From assembly GCF_007752135.1 (NCBI RefSeq), contig NZ_CP036298.1, forward strand, positions 4,526,001 through 4,590,000: a stretch of DNA of 64,000 bases, read 5' to 3'. Under the pieces are notes generated by a model, which did not search any database, was not told the DNA's origin, and saw only the letters and a list, made by a program, of their open reading frames with translations. Below, piece by piece: positions 1 to 8,822 of the stretch. Position 1 is the first letter of the stretch. Every line of letters starts with the position of its first letter. A program made the translations under genes and the position numbers. Source of the DNA: Aureliella helgolandensis (lineage in GTDB: Bacteria > Planctomycetota > Planctomycetia > Pirellulales > Pirellulaceae).

Positions 1-1464
1 TGGATTGCCAACACTCTTTGGCTGGCCATTGCCTTCGCATGTGGGACTGCCTTTGCCGCCGATACAATTCGCTGGTCGCCCGATCTCCCTTCAGCTCGCC
101 AAGCTGCTGAAAAATATAAGGTCCCCCTAGTCATCCACTTTTACGGCGACAACTGCCTCCCCTGCCGGACACTCGAAGAACGCGTTTTCACCCGTCCCGA
201 GTTGATCGAAACGCTCAATAAGTATTTCATCTGTGTCCGCATCAATGCCTCGGTCGATCGCGAGTCCGCAGCCAAGTTCGGCGTCCACAGCTGGCCAACC
301 GATGTGTTCGTCAGCGGCGATGGTGAAGTCCTGTACCAAGGCGTCTGCAAGCAGGATCTCAACGGCTACCTAGGCGTCCTTCAAAGCGTCGCCGAAATGA
401 ACCGCGATCGCAATACGATGCTGGTCGCGCGTCAGCAATCCAATGCGCCCGTGACCGAATCCCAGTTGGCTGCACAGCAATCGCCGGCATTCCAATCCTC
501 CACCGCACCACTGGGTGCCAATCGCATGGGCCCCAATGGATCGGCGAGTCCGACCACTCCAGGGTTCTACAACGCGCCCCAGCAGCAAATGTCACAGCAA
601 TTGCAGGCGGGTTTGAGTCCCAACAGCGGAGTCACGGCCGGCCCGATCAACGTCGCCAATCAGGTGCCAGCCATCACCGGCTCGCAGTCCATGGCTAATC
701 ACATGGCGCAGACTTCGCCTGCGCCAACACTCGGGCAGCCGGGGCACTCGCTCGCTCCGTCAACGCAACCAGGCGGAAGCCACATTCGAACGGGGCCTGC
801 GAACTCCCAGCAATTGGTGACTCAATTCCAAGGCATGCCGAACCAGTCTCCCAACGCGCAGACCGCACCGAACCGCGCCTCACAATTCGGCGTTCACGCC
901 AACGCCGCTGATTCGCAAATGGTGAGCAATCCCTACTACCCACAACCTGCAGCCGCACCAGCTGCGCAGGCAAGCGTCCCGCAAATGGGAAGCCAACAAC
1001 TACCGGCTCAAACGGTAGCGTTCCAACCGCGTCGGCAAGCGCAGGCCGCCAGCGAGCCGCGCACACCAAACACACCAAACACACCAAACACACCAAACAC
1101 ACCACCAGCCTTCGAGGGCTATTGCCCGGTGGAAGCCAAGAGCAATGGCAATTGGATTGCCGGAAAAGCAGAACTCGCTGTTAAGCATCGTGGCCAAGTC
1201 TACTGGCTAAGCAGCGAGGCAGCTCGCGCCCAATTCCTGCAAGCACCCGACAACTCCAGTCCCGTCCTCTCCGGCTTCGACCCGATGATCTTTCTGAGCG
1301 AGGGGAAATTGGTGCCAGGCAGCATTCAATTCAATCTTCACGAGCAGGTCAGCGACGAACTGTTCCTCTTCACCTCAGAGCAATCGAAGCAGGCCTATCA
1401 CGCCAATTTCGAAAACAATACCCGCGCCCTCAAAACGGTAATGGCCAAAGCCGAGGGGAAATAG
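1..1464 (+). CDS. Secreted thioredoxin-fold protein with C-terminal YHS-like domain (5' end cut by window)
   Basis: Frame 1 is open from base 1 to the stop at 1464, so the start lies outside the window; 487 residues are visible. The first visible residues are a hydrophobic stretch ending in AFA, consistent with the tail of a signal peptide. A thioredoxin fold follows with the redox motif CLPC (bases 154-165) and a downstream WPT, the cis-proline position. The middle (about residues 140-350) is low-complexity, rich in Gln, Pro, Asn and Ser, and contains an NTP repeat. The last 110 residues (from GYCPVE) look like a YHS-type metal-binding domain, though only one Cys is seen. Likely an envelope thiol-disulfide or copper-handling protein; the exact role is not known. 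Confidence 0.72.
   Translation, partial: WIANTLWLAIAFACGTAFAADTIRWSPDLPSARQAAEKYKVPLVIHFYGDNCLPCRTLEERVFTRPELIETLNKYFICVRINASVDRESAAKFGVHSWPTDVFVSGDGEVLYQGVCKQDLNGYLGVLQSVAEMNRDRNTMLVARQQSNAPVTESQLAAQQSPAFQSSTAPLGANRMGPNGSASPTTPGFYNAPQQQMSQQLQAGLSPNSGVTAGPINVANQVPAITGSQSMANHMAQTSPAPTLGQPGHSLAPSTQPGGSHIRTGPANSQQLVTQFQGMPNQSPNAQTAPNRASQFGVHANAADSQMVSNPYYPQPAAAPAAQASVPQMGSQQLPAQTVAFQPRRQAQAASEPRTPNTPNTPNTPNTPPAFEGYCPVEAKSNGNWIAGKAELAVKHRGQVYWLSSEAARAQFLQAPDNSSPVLSGFDPMIFLSEGKLVPGSIQFNLHEQVSDELFLFTSEQSKQAYHANFENNTRALKTVMAKAEGK
1062..1097 (+). repeat. 9-bp microsatellite, four perfect copies, in frame
   Basis: Four perfect copies of cacaccaaa run head to tail and encode an Asn-Thr-Pro repeat in the linker of the thioredoxin/YHS protein. 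A fifth, degenerate copy follows. Copy number changes here would keep the frame. Confidence 0.9.
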
Positions 1465-1507
1465 GCGCACGCCACACACGCGTGCAGAGCAGGGGGAAGA
1501 CTCCTGC

Positions 1508-1879
1508 TCAGCTGGTAACGCGAGTGCGAATATCTTTGAGTTGAATACTAGGCATTGCGGTTTGAAGCGAGGCGATGATCTTTCGCTTGCAGAAGTACAA
1601 CTCTTGCATCGTCCCACTGTCGCTGACATACACCAGCAACACACCACGTGAAAGATTGCCCGGTCGCGATCGCTCGGCTAACACCGGTCCAACAGCGGCG
1701 GCCCAATGCTTCTGCATCTCCGAAGTGGCCTGGGTTTGACCATAGCCAGATTTAGTCATCAAGCGTCGTACCACCGAACCGATCGGCTTGGCCTCCAGCC
1801 GGCTTCGCCGCTGCTTGATCTGCGCCAGTGTCCAAGCTTCCTGCTCGGGCGTCAACGGCCCATCATCGTGGTTATCCAT
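1508..1879 (-). CDS. DUF721 / DciA-like protein
   Basis: A 123-residue protein matching the DUF721 pattern: a basic helical N-terminal half (KQRRSRLEAKPIGSVVRRL) and a beta-rich C-terminal half with the typical W-AAVGP and L-V-V-S-ELYFCK core. DciA proteins of this family load or assist the replicative helicase in bacteria that lack DnaC; others are uncharacterised. The ATG at 1879 is chosen because the frame upstream (to 2026) runs across the end of an insertion sequence and shows no conserved sequence. An insertion sequence begins 92 bases upstream of this start, so its native promoter may have been displaced. Confidence 0.7.
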   Translation of the reverse strand: MDNHDDGPLTPEQEAWTLAQIKQRRSRLEAKPIGSVVRRLMTKSGYGQTQATSEMQKHWAAAVGPVLAERSRPGNLSRGVLLVYVSDSGTMQELYFCKRKIIASLQTAMPSIQLKDIRTRVTS

Positions 1880-1970
1880 AGATTGGTTCTGCTTAAAGAA
1901 GAAGCCGATTGGCGGCGGCGATACTACCAGCTGAATTGTAGCGTATGCAACAGCCTCACGCCCCCACCGG

Positions 1971-1978
1971 AATCGGGG
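1971..1978. repeat. Target-site duplication, left copy (AATCGGGG)
   Basis: Identical to the 8 bases at 3573-3580 and directly abutting the left inverted repeat of the insertion sequence. Confidence 0.85.
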
Positions 1979-2006
1979 GTGTCTGACCAAAGTTTCTGGA
2001 CAACTT

Positions 2007-3404
2007 TTAGGCAGCATTTTTTGCATGATTTCCCCAGTAATTGTCCCAGAGGTTACTCGCTTCGAGTGCAGCGAGGTTCATCATGCACTCGGCATTGGCG
2101 AAATCCCACCGGCGACCTCGGCCTTTGACCCGTTGTGTGGTAGTTTTGCATTGGGCCTCGGTCGGACCACTGCCGATCTGAATGCCGCGAGCGCGAAGTT
2201 CGCGATAACGAATGATTTCACGACGCTCCGAAATATATCCGATCAATTGCTCCAAGGCTTGAAGGCGTCGACCTGAGCACGTGAGTTTCTGAGTAAGCAG
2301 CTCACTCAGCAGTGCGTCGACTCCCTGTTCCATCAGGATGTTGGTCAATGCCGTTAACCATGTGGCTCCCGATTCATCCTCGCCGAACATCTCGCGACGC
2401 GCCTTTTGTGCGTTGTCTTTCATGTGGTAGTAATCCAAGTTGATTTTATCCACAATGTTGTGAAACTCCAATTGGTTGCGTATCCATGGAGCGCCATCGA
2501 TATTTGCAATGGACTCAGTCGCTTCATCTAGTTTGATGGTCGTCGCCATACTTCGCATCAAGCGCCCAGTGACTTCGCAATCACCGCGGGTAGCTATCAC
2601 AAGCCGGAGCGTCTGAGATTCGTTGTAAGCAACTACGATTCTTGCTTCCTTGTACTGTTGATCCGAACCTGCTCGAGCTGCTGGCAACGGCCGACATTTC
2701 TTTCCACTACGTCGACGTTTCAGTTTGATCGTAGTGCGACGCTTAGTCTTCTCGGCTTGAGTAACGACCGGTACCTTCACTCCGTCGCAGCCGACATAAA
2801 CCCGAGTTGGGGTTGGTTTTTGTTGATCATTCACTGCGCCAGATGCGGCTGATGAACTGGCCGACGACTTCTGGGGAACATTTTCCAACGTGCAGTCTGC
2901 CGACGACCAGCCAATATCAATGCCCCCTCGCGTTAGCTGGTTGGTTACCTTGCGACCTTCGTACTCGACCAATTGCCGTACGCTTTCGCCGCTAATGTCG
3001 ATCGATGATAAACGAGCGATATTGGCCGCAGTCTTTACAAAGCTGGAGGAACTTTGATTCAAACGACAAAGCATCTCACGTATCCCGCACGTGAAGCTTT
3101 TCTCTGCTTCATCCAGCAAGGCATCGATCGGTGTGCTGCTGGTTTCGTCTTGAACTGCCCACCGAACACGCTTTAGTTGCACACGGCCGTTCTCAGTCAA
3201 GAGGCTACGTAGTTGGCGTCCCTTGTTCCGTGCTCGAACTCCCGTCGCGCTCTTCGGAGGGGGAAAAAGCGGCTTCCACCGCATTAATCTTCGCTTGTAA
3301 GGCTGCCTCATAGACCTGTTGCCGGAAACGATCCAAAGCCTGACGACTGAGTCCTTCGCTGTCTTCGATCCAAGCACCATCGCGAGCGTTATCAATCGAA
3401 TCAA
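2007..3404 (-). CDS. ISKra4-type transposase, main catalytic frame
   Basis: This frame holds the DDE-type catalytic part of the transposase. Visible landmarks are VYVGCDGVKVPV (first Asp), LDYYHMKDNAQKA (second Asp) and IGSGPTEAQCK (Glu), followed by a basic tail, as in ISKra4 transposases. The sequence from about 3260 downward (NKGRQLRSLLTENGRVQLKRVRW region) continues the protein begun in the other frame at 3483; the part of this frame before that is probably not translated. Joining the two frames near the TTTTTCCCCC tract (about 3258-3270) would give a product of roughly 495 residues, the usual size for the family. Whether this is programmed frameshifting, slippage or a mutation cannot be decided here. 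Confidence 0.82.
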   Translation of the reverse strand: MIRLITLAMVLGSKTAKDSVVRLWIVSGNRSMRQPYKRRLMRWKPLFPPPKSATGVRARNKGRQLRSLLTENGRVQLKRVRWAVQDETSSTPIDALLDEAEKSFTCGIREMLCRLNQSSSSFVKTAANIARLSSIDISGESVRQLVEYEGRKVTNQLTRGGIDIGWSSADCTLENVPQKSSASSSAASGAVNDQQKPTPTRVYVGCDGVKVPVVTQAEKTKRRTTIKLKRRRSGKKCRPLPAARAGSDQQYKEARIVVAYNESQTLRLVIATRGDCEVTGRLMRSMATTIKLDEATESIANIDGAPWIRNQLEFHNIVDKINLDYYHMKDNAQKARREMFGEDESGATWLTALTNILMEQGVDALLSELLTQKLTCSGRRLQALEQLIGYISERREIIRYRELRARGIQIGSGPTEAQCKTTTQRVKGRGRRWDFANAECMMNLAALEASNLWDNYWGNHAKNAA

Positions 3405-3483
3405 CTACCGCATTGAGCGTCGCTTCGAATTCGGCTTGCAGCGTAGCTTTCAAACCTTCGCGATCCACTTTCGAACTTCCCAT
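3205..3483 (-). CDS. ISKra4-type transposase, N-terminal frame
   Basis: A 92-residue helical segment beginning MGSSKVDREGL and ending shortly after the T5C5 tract. The ATG at 3483 is preferred over the GTG at 3492 because AGGAG sits about 9 bases upstream of it. Reaching the catalytic frame from here needs a +1 (or -2) shift. The segment resembles the helical N-terminal region of ISKra4 transposases and is not expected to act alone. Confidence 0.65.
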   Translation of the reverse strand: MGSSKVDREGLKATLQAEFEATLNAVVDSIDNARDGAWIEDSEGLSRQALDRFRQQVYEAALQAKINAVEAAFSPSEERDGSSSTEQGTPTT

Positions 3484-3572
3484 GGCATTCACTCCTCACT
3501 AAACGGGGAAAAAGGAACACCCTATATTATGCCCCCTGCCCATCTTTCGCGCCATAGGTATTTGTCAGACAC

Positions 3573-3580
3573 AATCGGGG
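3573..3580. repeat. Target-site duplication, right copy (AATCGGGG)
   Basis: Identical to 1971-1978 and directly abutting the right inverted repeat of the insertion sequence. Confidence 0.85.
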
Positions 3581-3590
3581 TAGCATGGCG

Positions 3591-4559
3591 TTAACGCGGC
3601 GATTCGAGCAGCACGTCTGCCTTTTGCGTCGCCTCGGGGATCGACAACCCTTCTGGTAGCCCAGGGCGATTCTTCCCAGTAGCTTCGATGTAGGCATCGC
3701 GCAGCAGGTGCATTCTCTTCATCGTCCTATTTCGAGATGTCTCGGTCAGCTGGTGCTGCTGAACTGCCTCGGGGGCCCCTAGTTCCTTAAGAATCGTGCG
3801 CGCCAGCCAATCGTGTGCCTCCGTGCCAAAGTGGACGCCATCGCCCGAAAAGGCGAAGTCGGAATCGGTCTGCTGCAGCCGTTGTTTGTATTCGAGCAGG
3901 GCGGTCCGCAGGTCGATGACCTGATCTGCTTCAATTTCGTTTTTCAAGCACCATTTCGCTTGTTCGGCCAACACCTCGTCATAGTTTTCGAACGGAGCAA
4001 ACCAGGCGTAGTTCCCTTCGGCTGTCGGGCCCAGCTTGCCCTGCTTCGCGACGGGTGCCACCTCAAAGAGTGGCGGTGTCAAACAGATCAATTTCGCTCC
4101 TTGCTTGCGAATCTTCTCAGCCAACCGCAGCATCCCCTGCCGATACGCCTGCATTCGCTCCTCACTCAGCGGTGCATAGATGCCATCATTCATGCCATAA
4201 CAGATGAACACCACGCTCGGTTTCACAACATCCAACACACTGTCGACACGCTCATGGATGCAGGGACGCGGGAATGGATGATCGGGCTCCGAAAGCCCAG
4301 AAGCGGTTTCGCTTGGCATTCCCAGGTTTACGATAAAGGGCTTCCGCGCCAAACTCGCATCGCCTTGCACGGCCGCGTCAATCGCCGCCACATAACCGCC
4401 AGCGTAAGTGTTGGAATCCCCCAGAAACACCCAAGGCGACTCCTTGGTAAGCTCATCCCACTCACCGGCCACCACAGCCGGCTGCTGGATCAGAAGGAGT
4501 GCAAAAGTCACGGACAACAGGCCCGCAGCAAGGTGGGACAACCGATGTGGCATCATCAT
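3591..4559 (-). CDS. Secreted SGNH/GDSL hydrolase
   Basis: A 322-residue protein with an N-terminal signal peptide (cleavage probably after VVAG, about residue 32). Family blocks are clear: GDSN at residues 47-50 (nucleophile Ser49), GMNDGIY (block III Asn) and GDGVHFG near the C-terminus (Asp and His of the triad). It probably removes acyl groups from carbohydrates or other esters outside the cytoplasm; the substrate is not evident. In planctomycetes such hydrolases commonly lie beside DUF1552/DUF1592 genes, as here (next gene 135 bases upstream on the same strand). Its stop is 10 bases from the insertion sequence duplication. Confidence 0.85.
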   Translation of the reverse strand: MMMPHRLSHLAAGLLSVTFALLLIQQPAVVAGEWDELTKESPWVFLGDSNTYAGGYVAAIDAAVQGDASLARKPFIVNLGMPSETASGLSEPDHPFPRPCIHERVDSVLDVVKPSVVFICYGMNDGIYAPLSEERMQAYRQGMLRLAEKIRKQGAKLICLTPPLFEVAPVAKQGKLGPTAEGNYAWFAPFENYDEVLAEQAKWCLKNEIEADQVIDLRTALLEYKQRLQQTDSDFAFSGDGVHFGTEAHDWLARTILKELGAPEAVQQHQLTETSRNRTMKRMHLLRDAYIEATGKNRPGLPEGLSIPEATQKADVLLESPR

Positions 4560-4694
4560 TTTCCGTAGTTGGGGTGAGGTAGTCGCGCAGGAGATGGAGC
4601 TTCGAAACTAAAACGCCTAATCCGCTGCGTAGAACGATTTGTCCGAGCTAGTCACCTACCCGTAGTAAGACTGCCCGACCGAAAGCAGTTCGAA

Positions 4695-6044
4695 CTAAGA
4701 ACGTTCAAGGTGCTCCAGCATGCCAGTGGAATCGCCAAAGCGATCAGCCGGAATGCCATGCTGCCCGATCATCCATAGGTAAAGGTTGCACAGTGGCGTA
4801 TTGGGCGGATACTTGAAGTGCTGGCCGGAACGCATGCGACCGCCTCCCAAACCGGCCAATAGGATTGGCAGCTCGTTGTGATTATGGCGGTCCCCGTCGC
4901 TAATGCCACTACCATACAGGATCATACAGTGGTCGAGCAACGTCCCCTCTGCCTCACGAATACTGTCGAGTGAGTCCAGAAGATAAGCCAACTTCTGTAC
5001 GTAGTAGACATTGATTTTCGCCAGCTTCTCTTGCTTCTCCGCGCTCTTTCCGTGATGCGAAAGATCGTGATGCCCCTCGGGCGCCCCCAACTCTGGGTAG
5101 CCTCGATTATTTCCTTCGTTGGCAAACATGAACGTAGCCACGCGGGTGCTGTCAGTCTGGAACGCCAACGTCAACATGTCGAGCATCAATCGACAATGCT
5201 CATCCAGCTCGCGTGGCACTCCAGCCGGCCTCGGATAGTTGGGAATACCGTCTTCGCCGATCTGCAGACGCTCGGAGTTGACGAGCCGATTCTCGATCTC
5301 GCGGACCGCGTACAGGTATTCATCGAGCTTCCGCCGATCTGCACTCCCGAGCTGTGCATGCAACTTGTTCGCATCCTTCAACGCAAAATCAAGGACACTC
5401 TGACGCCGACTTTTGCGCAGGAAGCTGGTCTTTTGATCGGCGGCCGAATCCCCCGATGCAAATAAGCGGTCGAACACCGCCGAGGGATCCACTTCTTTGG
5501 CCAGCGGGCTGGTGGCGTTGCGCCAGGCTAGGTTGGAAGGGTAGGCACAGCTATAGCCACTGTCGCATTGTCCCGATTGACTGCTCCCCTCCAGCCCCAT
5601 TTCCAGCGATGCGAACCGCGTCTTAGCACTGCTGCCTTGAGCGATGACTTGGTCCACGCTGATACCATTTTGAATATCAGCTCCATCGGTTTTCTTGGGA
5701 TGCGCGCCGGTCAGGAACGCAGCGGCGCTGCGCGCGTGGTCTCCCGGACCATCACCGTGAGCGGCCGCGCCGTCGAGCGTCAAATTGCTTAACACGCTGA
5801 ATTTGTCCCTCAGATGCGATAGCGGCATCAACGTTGGACGGAGCTCAAAATCGCTCCCTGTGCTGGTGGGCGTCCAATCAGGCATGTGCTTGCCATTGGG
5901 TACGTTCAGAAAGGCAGTGCGTAGAGGAATCTGCCCTGCAGCTCCACGAGCACGCTTGGGAGACATGATCTCCAGCCATGGTAGAGCAATTGCGGTACCC
6001 GCACCTCTTAAGAGTGCGCGTCGATCGAGCGTGTGGTTCTTCAT
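4695..6044 (-). CDS. DUF1552 domain protein, Tat-type signal
   Basis: A 449-residue member of the DUF1552 family, a large planctomycete and verrucomicrobial family of unknown function. It starts MKNHTLDRRALLRGAGT, a twin-arginine-like leader. Family features include NLTLDGAAAHGDGPGDHA and the LYGSGISDGDRHNHNELP segment, typical of this sulfatase-fold-like family. Its ATG overlaps the stop of the DUF1592 gene by 4 bases (ATGA), so the two are translationally coupled. In this family the pair is always suspected to act together on an exported substrate, but no reaction is established. Confidence 0.9.
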   Translation of the reverse strand: MKNHTLDRRALLRGAGTAIALPWLEIMSPKRARGAAGQIPLRTAFLNVPNGKHMPDWTPTSTGSDFELRPTLMPLSHLRDKFSVLSNLTLDGAAAHGDGPGDHARSAAAFLTGAHPKKTDGADIQNGISVDQVIAQGSSAKTRFASLEMGLEGSSQSGQCDSGYSCAYPSNLAWRNATSPLAKEVDPSAVFDRLFASGDSAADQKTSFLRKSRRQSVLDFALKDANKLHAQLGSADRRKLDEYLYAVREIENRLVNSERLQIGEDGIPNYPRPAGVPRELDEHCRLMLDMLTLAFQTDSTRVATFMFANEGNNRGYPELGAPEGHHDLSHHGKSAEKQEKLAKINVYYVQKLAYLLDSLDSIREAEGTLLDHCMILYGSGISDGDRHNHNELPILLAGLGGGRMRSGQHFKYPPNTPLCNLYLWMIGQHGIPADRFGDSTGMLEHLERS

Positions 6045-8446
6045 AATGCTATTTCTCGTTCTCCCTTCTTCTGAAAGGGATCGCTGTGAACAATTGCCGA
6101 AATCAGGGCACTGAATCGAAAGTCGGAATCCTCGAGTGTCGCCAGGATTTTATCCACTGCACACTTGTCGTAGTATTCCAACCCGCGTCCTAGGGCATAG
6201 GTGAGCAGTTTCTCCGTCACGCACTCGACGAACTTCTGCCGGTTTTGCTCCGTCAAGACACGCTGCAACTCGCGCGCACTCGAAACTCGCGTACCGTCGG
6301 GCAGCACGCCGCTTGAATCAACGGGAACTCCATGCTCTTGCTCTCGGTACAGACCAATTGCGTCAAAGTTCTCCAAGGCAAATCCCAGAGGATCCATCAG
6401 TTTGTGACAACCTGCGCAGTTGGGATCCGCGCGATGCTGCTCCAGTTGCTGACGCATCGACCCCACGAGCGGTCCCTTCTCCTGCAATTCAGGGACGCCG
6501 GGTGGAGGCGGGGGCGGCGGTGTTGCGAGTAGATTATCTAGAATCCATCGTCCCCGCTTCACGGGGCTGGTGCGCGTTGGGTTGCTCGTGACCGCCAACA
6601 CACTGGCTTGGGTCAACAGGCCGCTTCGCGGAGTGCCAGCCAAAGAGACGCGCACGAAGTCGTCCCCCTGCACACCGGACATCCCGTAGAACTCCGCCAA
6701 CTCTTGATTGAGAAACGTGAAGTCCGCATCCAATAGCCGAATCACACTCATGTCCGCCTTGAGGACGCCCGCGAAAAAATTGAGCGTCTCAAGCTTCGAC
6801 AGCTCTTTGATTCGGTCGTTCCATTTCGGGAACATCTGCTCGTCCGGCACGAACGACTCGAGCTTACGCAACATGAGCCACTGACTTGCAAAGTTGGAGA
6901 CGAACGCCCGAGCCCGTTCATCCTTCAGCATCCGCGCAACTTGGCGTTCAAGATTGTTTCCGACACGCAATTGATTTTGCAACGCCAGTCCCAACAGCTC
7001 GTCATCGGGCATCGAACTCCATAGAAAGTAGCTCAATCGACTGGCCAATTCAAACTCGTCGAGATTCCGATACTCACCATACTGTTCGCTGGCGGGAGGA
7101 GATTCGACGCGAAAGAGAAAGTGAGGTGAAATAAGGATGGCTTGCATGGCAACTTGAATGCTCTCTTCGAACGAGTCACCGGCGGCCTGAATTTCCAATG
7201 CCAAACCCACCAGCTCCCGCAATTCTTCCGTTGCCACTGGGCGGCGGTACGCGCGGCTAGCGAGCCTTTCCAGGACTTTATGCGTTGCCGTCTGAGAGTC
7301 CTTTTCAGCCGAAGGCGTGGTAAACACCACTCGCCGGTGTTGAGGCCGCAGCTGGCTTGGCTCAATGGCGGTTCCACCCGACTTCCGTCCGATCAACTCC
7401 ACGTGGAAAAGGGAGAGATTACGATCCTGGGCCGGCTGCCCCCCTTTGGCTGCGATATAGAAATCATTGAGGAAGCCGATAGAAATCCGGCGTGCCCCCT
7501 CGCCCAGCCGCAATTCGATCTCAAACTCTTGCGGTGACTCGGTGTCGTTGGGAACCGCCAAGGTACCGACCCGCTTCTCCCCCACTGCAATTCCCATCTG
7601 ACACGGTTCTTCACCAACTTGATCGCCGCCCGCCGTGATGGTCAACCTGTACTTTCCAGTCCAAGGCAACTGCTCTTCGATGCTGGCGACGCCACTCGCG
7701 TAGAAGCTCAGTGCGCCATCGCGCATGTTGCCACCACCTTCGAACTCAAGCTGCGCCCCTGCATAGCTGGCTTGAAAGACCTGATCAGGTGGAGGTGTTT
7801 GTATGACATAGCGACTGATCTTCTCGGCCGCGACTAAATATTTCTCCATCAGCATGGGAGGTAGCGTGAGTACATCCCCAATATTATCAAACCCGTAGCC
7901 GACATCATCGCCAGGGAAATTAGCAGCCGGCGTGTAATTCACTCCCAGCAATGCTTGGATCGTATTCTGGTATTCGGCCGCATTGAGTCTTCTGAGCGTA
8001 ACACTACCAGGGTTGGGTTGTTGCCCACATTCAAAGTCATTGATCGTATCCCGAATCCACGTCACGAGAAACTGACGTTCCGCGGGTGCTAGTTCACTGG
8101 CATCAGGCGGTGGCATCGCGTCAAGCTGCAGTTTCTCGATCACTTTCTCCCAGACCACTCGGCTTTTCAGATAGGAGCTGATCGTTTCAAAATGGTCCAG
8201 CGCCAGCCCCGCATCCGCTTCCGCACCCGAGTGACAGCCATAGCAGTGCTTGCTCAGCAGCGGCGCGACCTTCGCCTCCAACTCGCGTTGCCGTAGAGCC
8301 TGGTCTGCGGCAGGCAACCGGGCTGCTCCTAGCGTAGCGACCCAAACCGCACACAGAACACAGAGGCCTGCCTGCCGATGCCGCCGTGTGCGACTTGCTC
8401 TTGGACCAGAGTTTTCCGAATTGAAGACTGGGTGCTGCATGTACAA
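6041..8446 (-). CDS. DUF1592-family protein with cytochrome c-like and DUF1587/1595/1592/1588/1585 modules
   Basis: An 801-residue exported planctomycete-type protein. After an N-terminal hydrophobic segment (about 26-48) comes a heme c-binding motif CYGCH at residues 68-72. The DUF1587 region (TLRRLNAAEYQNTI), a carbohydrate-binding-like insertion, then DUF1595/1592 (ASRLSYFLWSSMPDDELL), DUF1588 (a second CAGCH followed by KLMDPLGFALENFD) and a C-terminal DUF1585 (TYALGRGLEYYD) follow in the usual order. It is the first gene of a two-gene unit with the DUF1552 gene. The start could also be the ATG six bases downstream. Function is unknown; a role in periplasmic redox or polymer breakdown is only inferred. 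Confidence 0.9.
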   Translation of the reverse strand: MYMQHPVFNSENSGPRASRTRRHRQAGLCVLCAVWVATLGAARLPAADQALRQRELEAKVAPLLSKHCYGCHSGAEADAGLALDHFETISSYLKSRVVWEKVIEKLQLDAMPPPDASELAPAERQFLVTWIRDTINDFECGQQPNPGSVTLRRLNAAEYQNTIQALLGVNYTPAANFPGDDVGYGFDNIGDVLTLPPMLMEKYLVAAEKISRYVIQTPPPDQVFQASYAGAQLEFEGGGNMRDGALSFYASGVASIEEQLPWTGKYRLTITAGGDQVGEEPCQMGIAVGEKRVGTLAVPNDTESPQEFEIELRLGEGARRISIGFLNDFYIAAKGGQPAQDRNLSLFHVELIGRKSGGTAIEPSQLRPQHRRVVFTTPSAEKDSQTATHKVLERLASRAYRRPVATEELRELVGLALEIQAAGDSFEESIQVAMQAILISPHFLFRVESPPASEQYGEYRNLDEFELASRLSYFLWSSMPDDELLGLALQNQLRVGNNLERQVARMLKDERARAFVSNFASQWLMLRKLESFVPDEQMFPKWNDRIKELSKLETLNFFAGVLKADMSVIRLLDADFTFLNQELAEFYGMSGVQGDDFVRVSLAGTPRSGLLTQASVLAVTSNPTRTSPVKRGRWILDNLLATPPPPPPPGVPELQEKGPLVGSMRQQLEQHRADPNCAGCHKLMDPLGFALENFDAIGLYREQEHGVPVDSSGVLPDGTRVSSARELQRVLTEQNRQKFVECVTEKLLTYALGRGLEYYDKCAVDKILATLEDSDFRFSALISAIVHSDPFQKKGEREIAL

Positions 8447-8822
8447 AACCGACAGGGCTCAGAGCAAAGAGTAAAAACGAACTTCGAGCATCCCCGAAAA
8501 GGAACGGCAGGGCACTTTAATACTACTGCTGCAGGTCCCTCTCGGTAAAGCAATCGGTGACCTTATTGCAAACCCCGATCACAACGCTGAGCGATTATGA
8601 CGGTGAGAACGCTCGCAAGCGATCCAGCCCCGATTGCTGCCGCGCACCCCATACGTTGGGTGCCTATCCCCACTGATGTATGGGCACGAAGCATGGCCCC
8701 CACACTGGACCAACGTGATTGGAGTCTGAGATATTCGCATATTTTTGTCTTGACACATGAAACGACCTATAATTAGGGTGGAATTGGTCCAGGTAAGTAC
8801 TCACCTCTGGGGGAATTGCCTT
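8447..8822. other. Divergent intergenic region
   Basis: This 376-base stretch separates the minus-strand DUF1592 gene from the plus-strand gene at 8823. It holds the sigma70-like promoter listed at 8745-8773. I see no gene, tRNA or hairpin of note in the rest. Confidence 0.6.
8745..8773 (+). promoter_or_regulatory. Sigma70-type promoter
   Basis: TTGTCT at 8745-8750 and a perfect TATAAT at 8768-8773 are separated by exactly 17 bases. Transcription would begin near 8780, which excludes the ATG at 8757 and supports the ATG at 8823 for the next gene. Confidence 0.65.

Larger units (their letters stand above)
1979..3572 (-). mobile_element. ISKra4-family insertion sequence, complete, with 8-bp target duplication
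   Basis: The element is bounded by inverted ends GTGTCTGAC (1979-1987) and GTCAGACAC (3564-3572), perfect over 9 bases and decaying inward. Both sides carry the same 8 bases, AATCGGGG (1971-1978 and 3573-3580), a clean target-site duplication. The 1594-bp element carries one transposase split over two frames. It lies between the dciA-like gene and the SGNH hydrolase gene, 10 bases past the stop of the latter. The perfect duplication suggests a fairly recent insertion. Confidence 0.88.

Noticed and set aside
8751-8768. TTGACA at 8750-8755 as an alternative -35 box
   Set aside because: It would leave only 12 bases to the TATAAT, too short; TTGTCT at 8745 gives 17.
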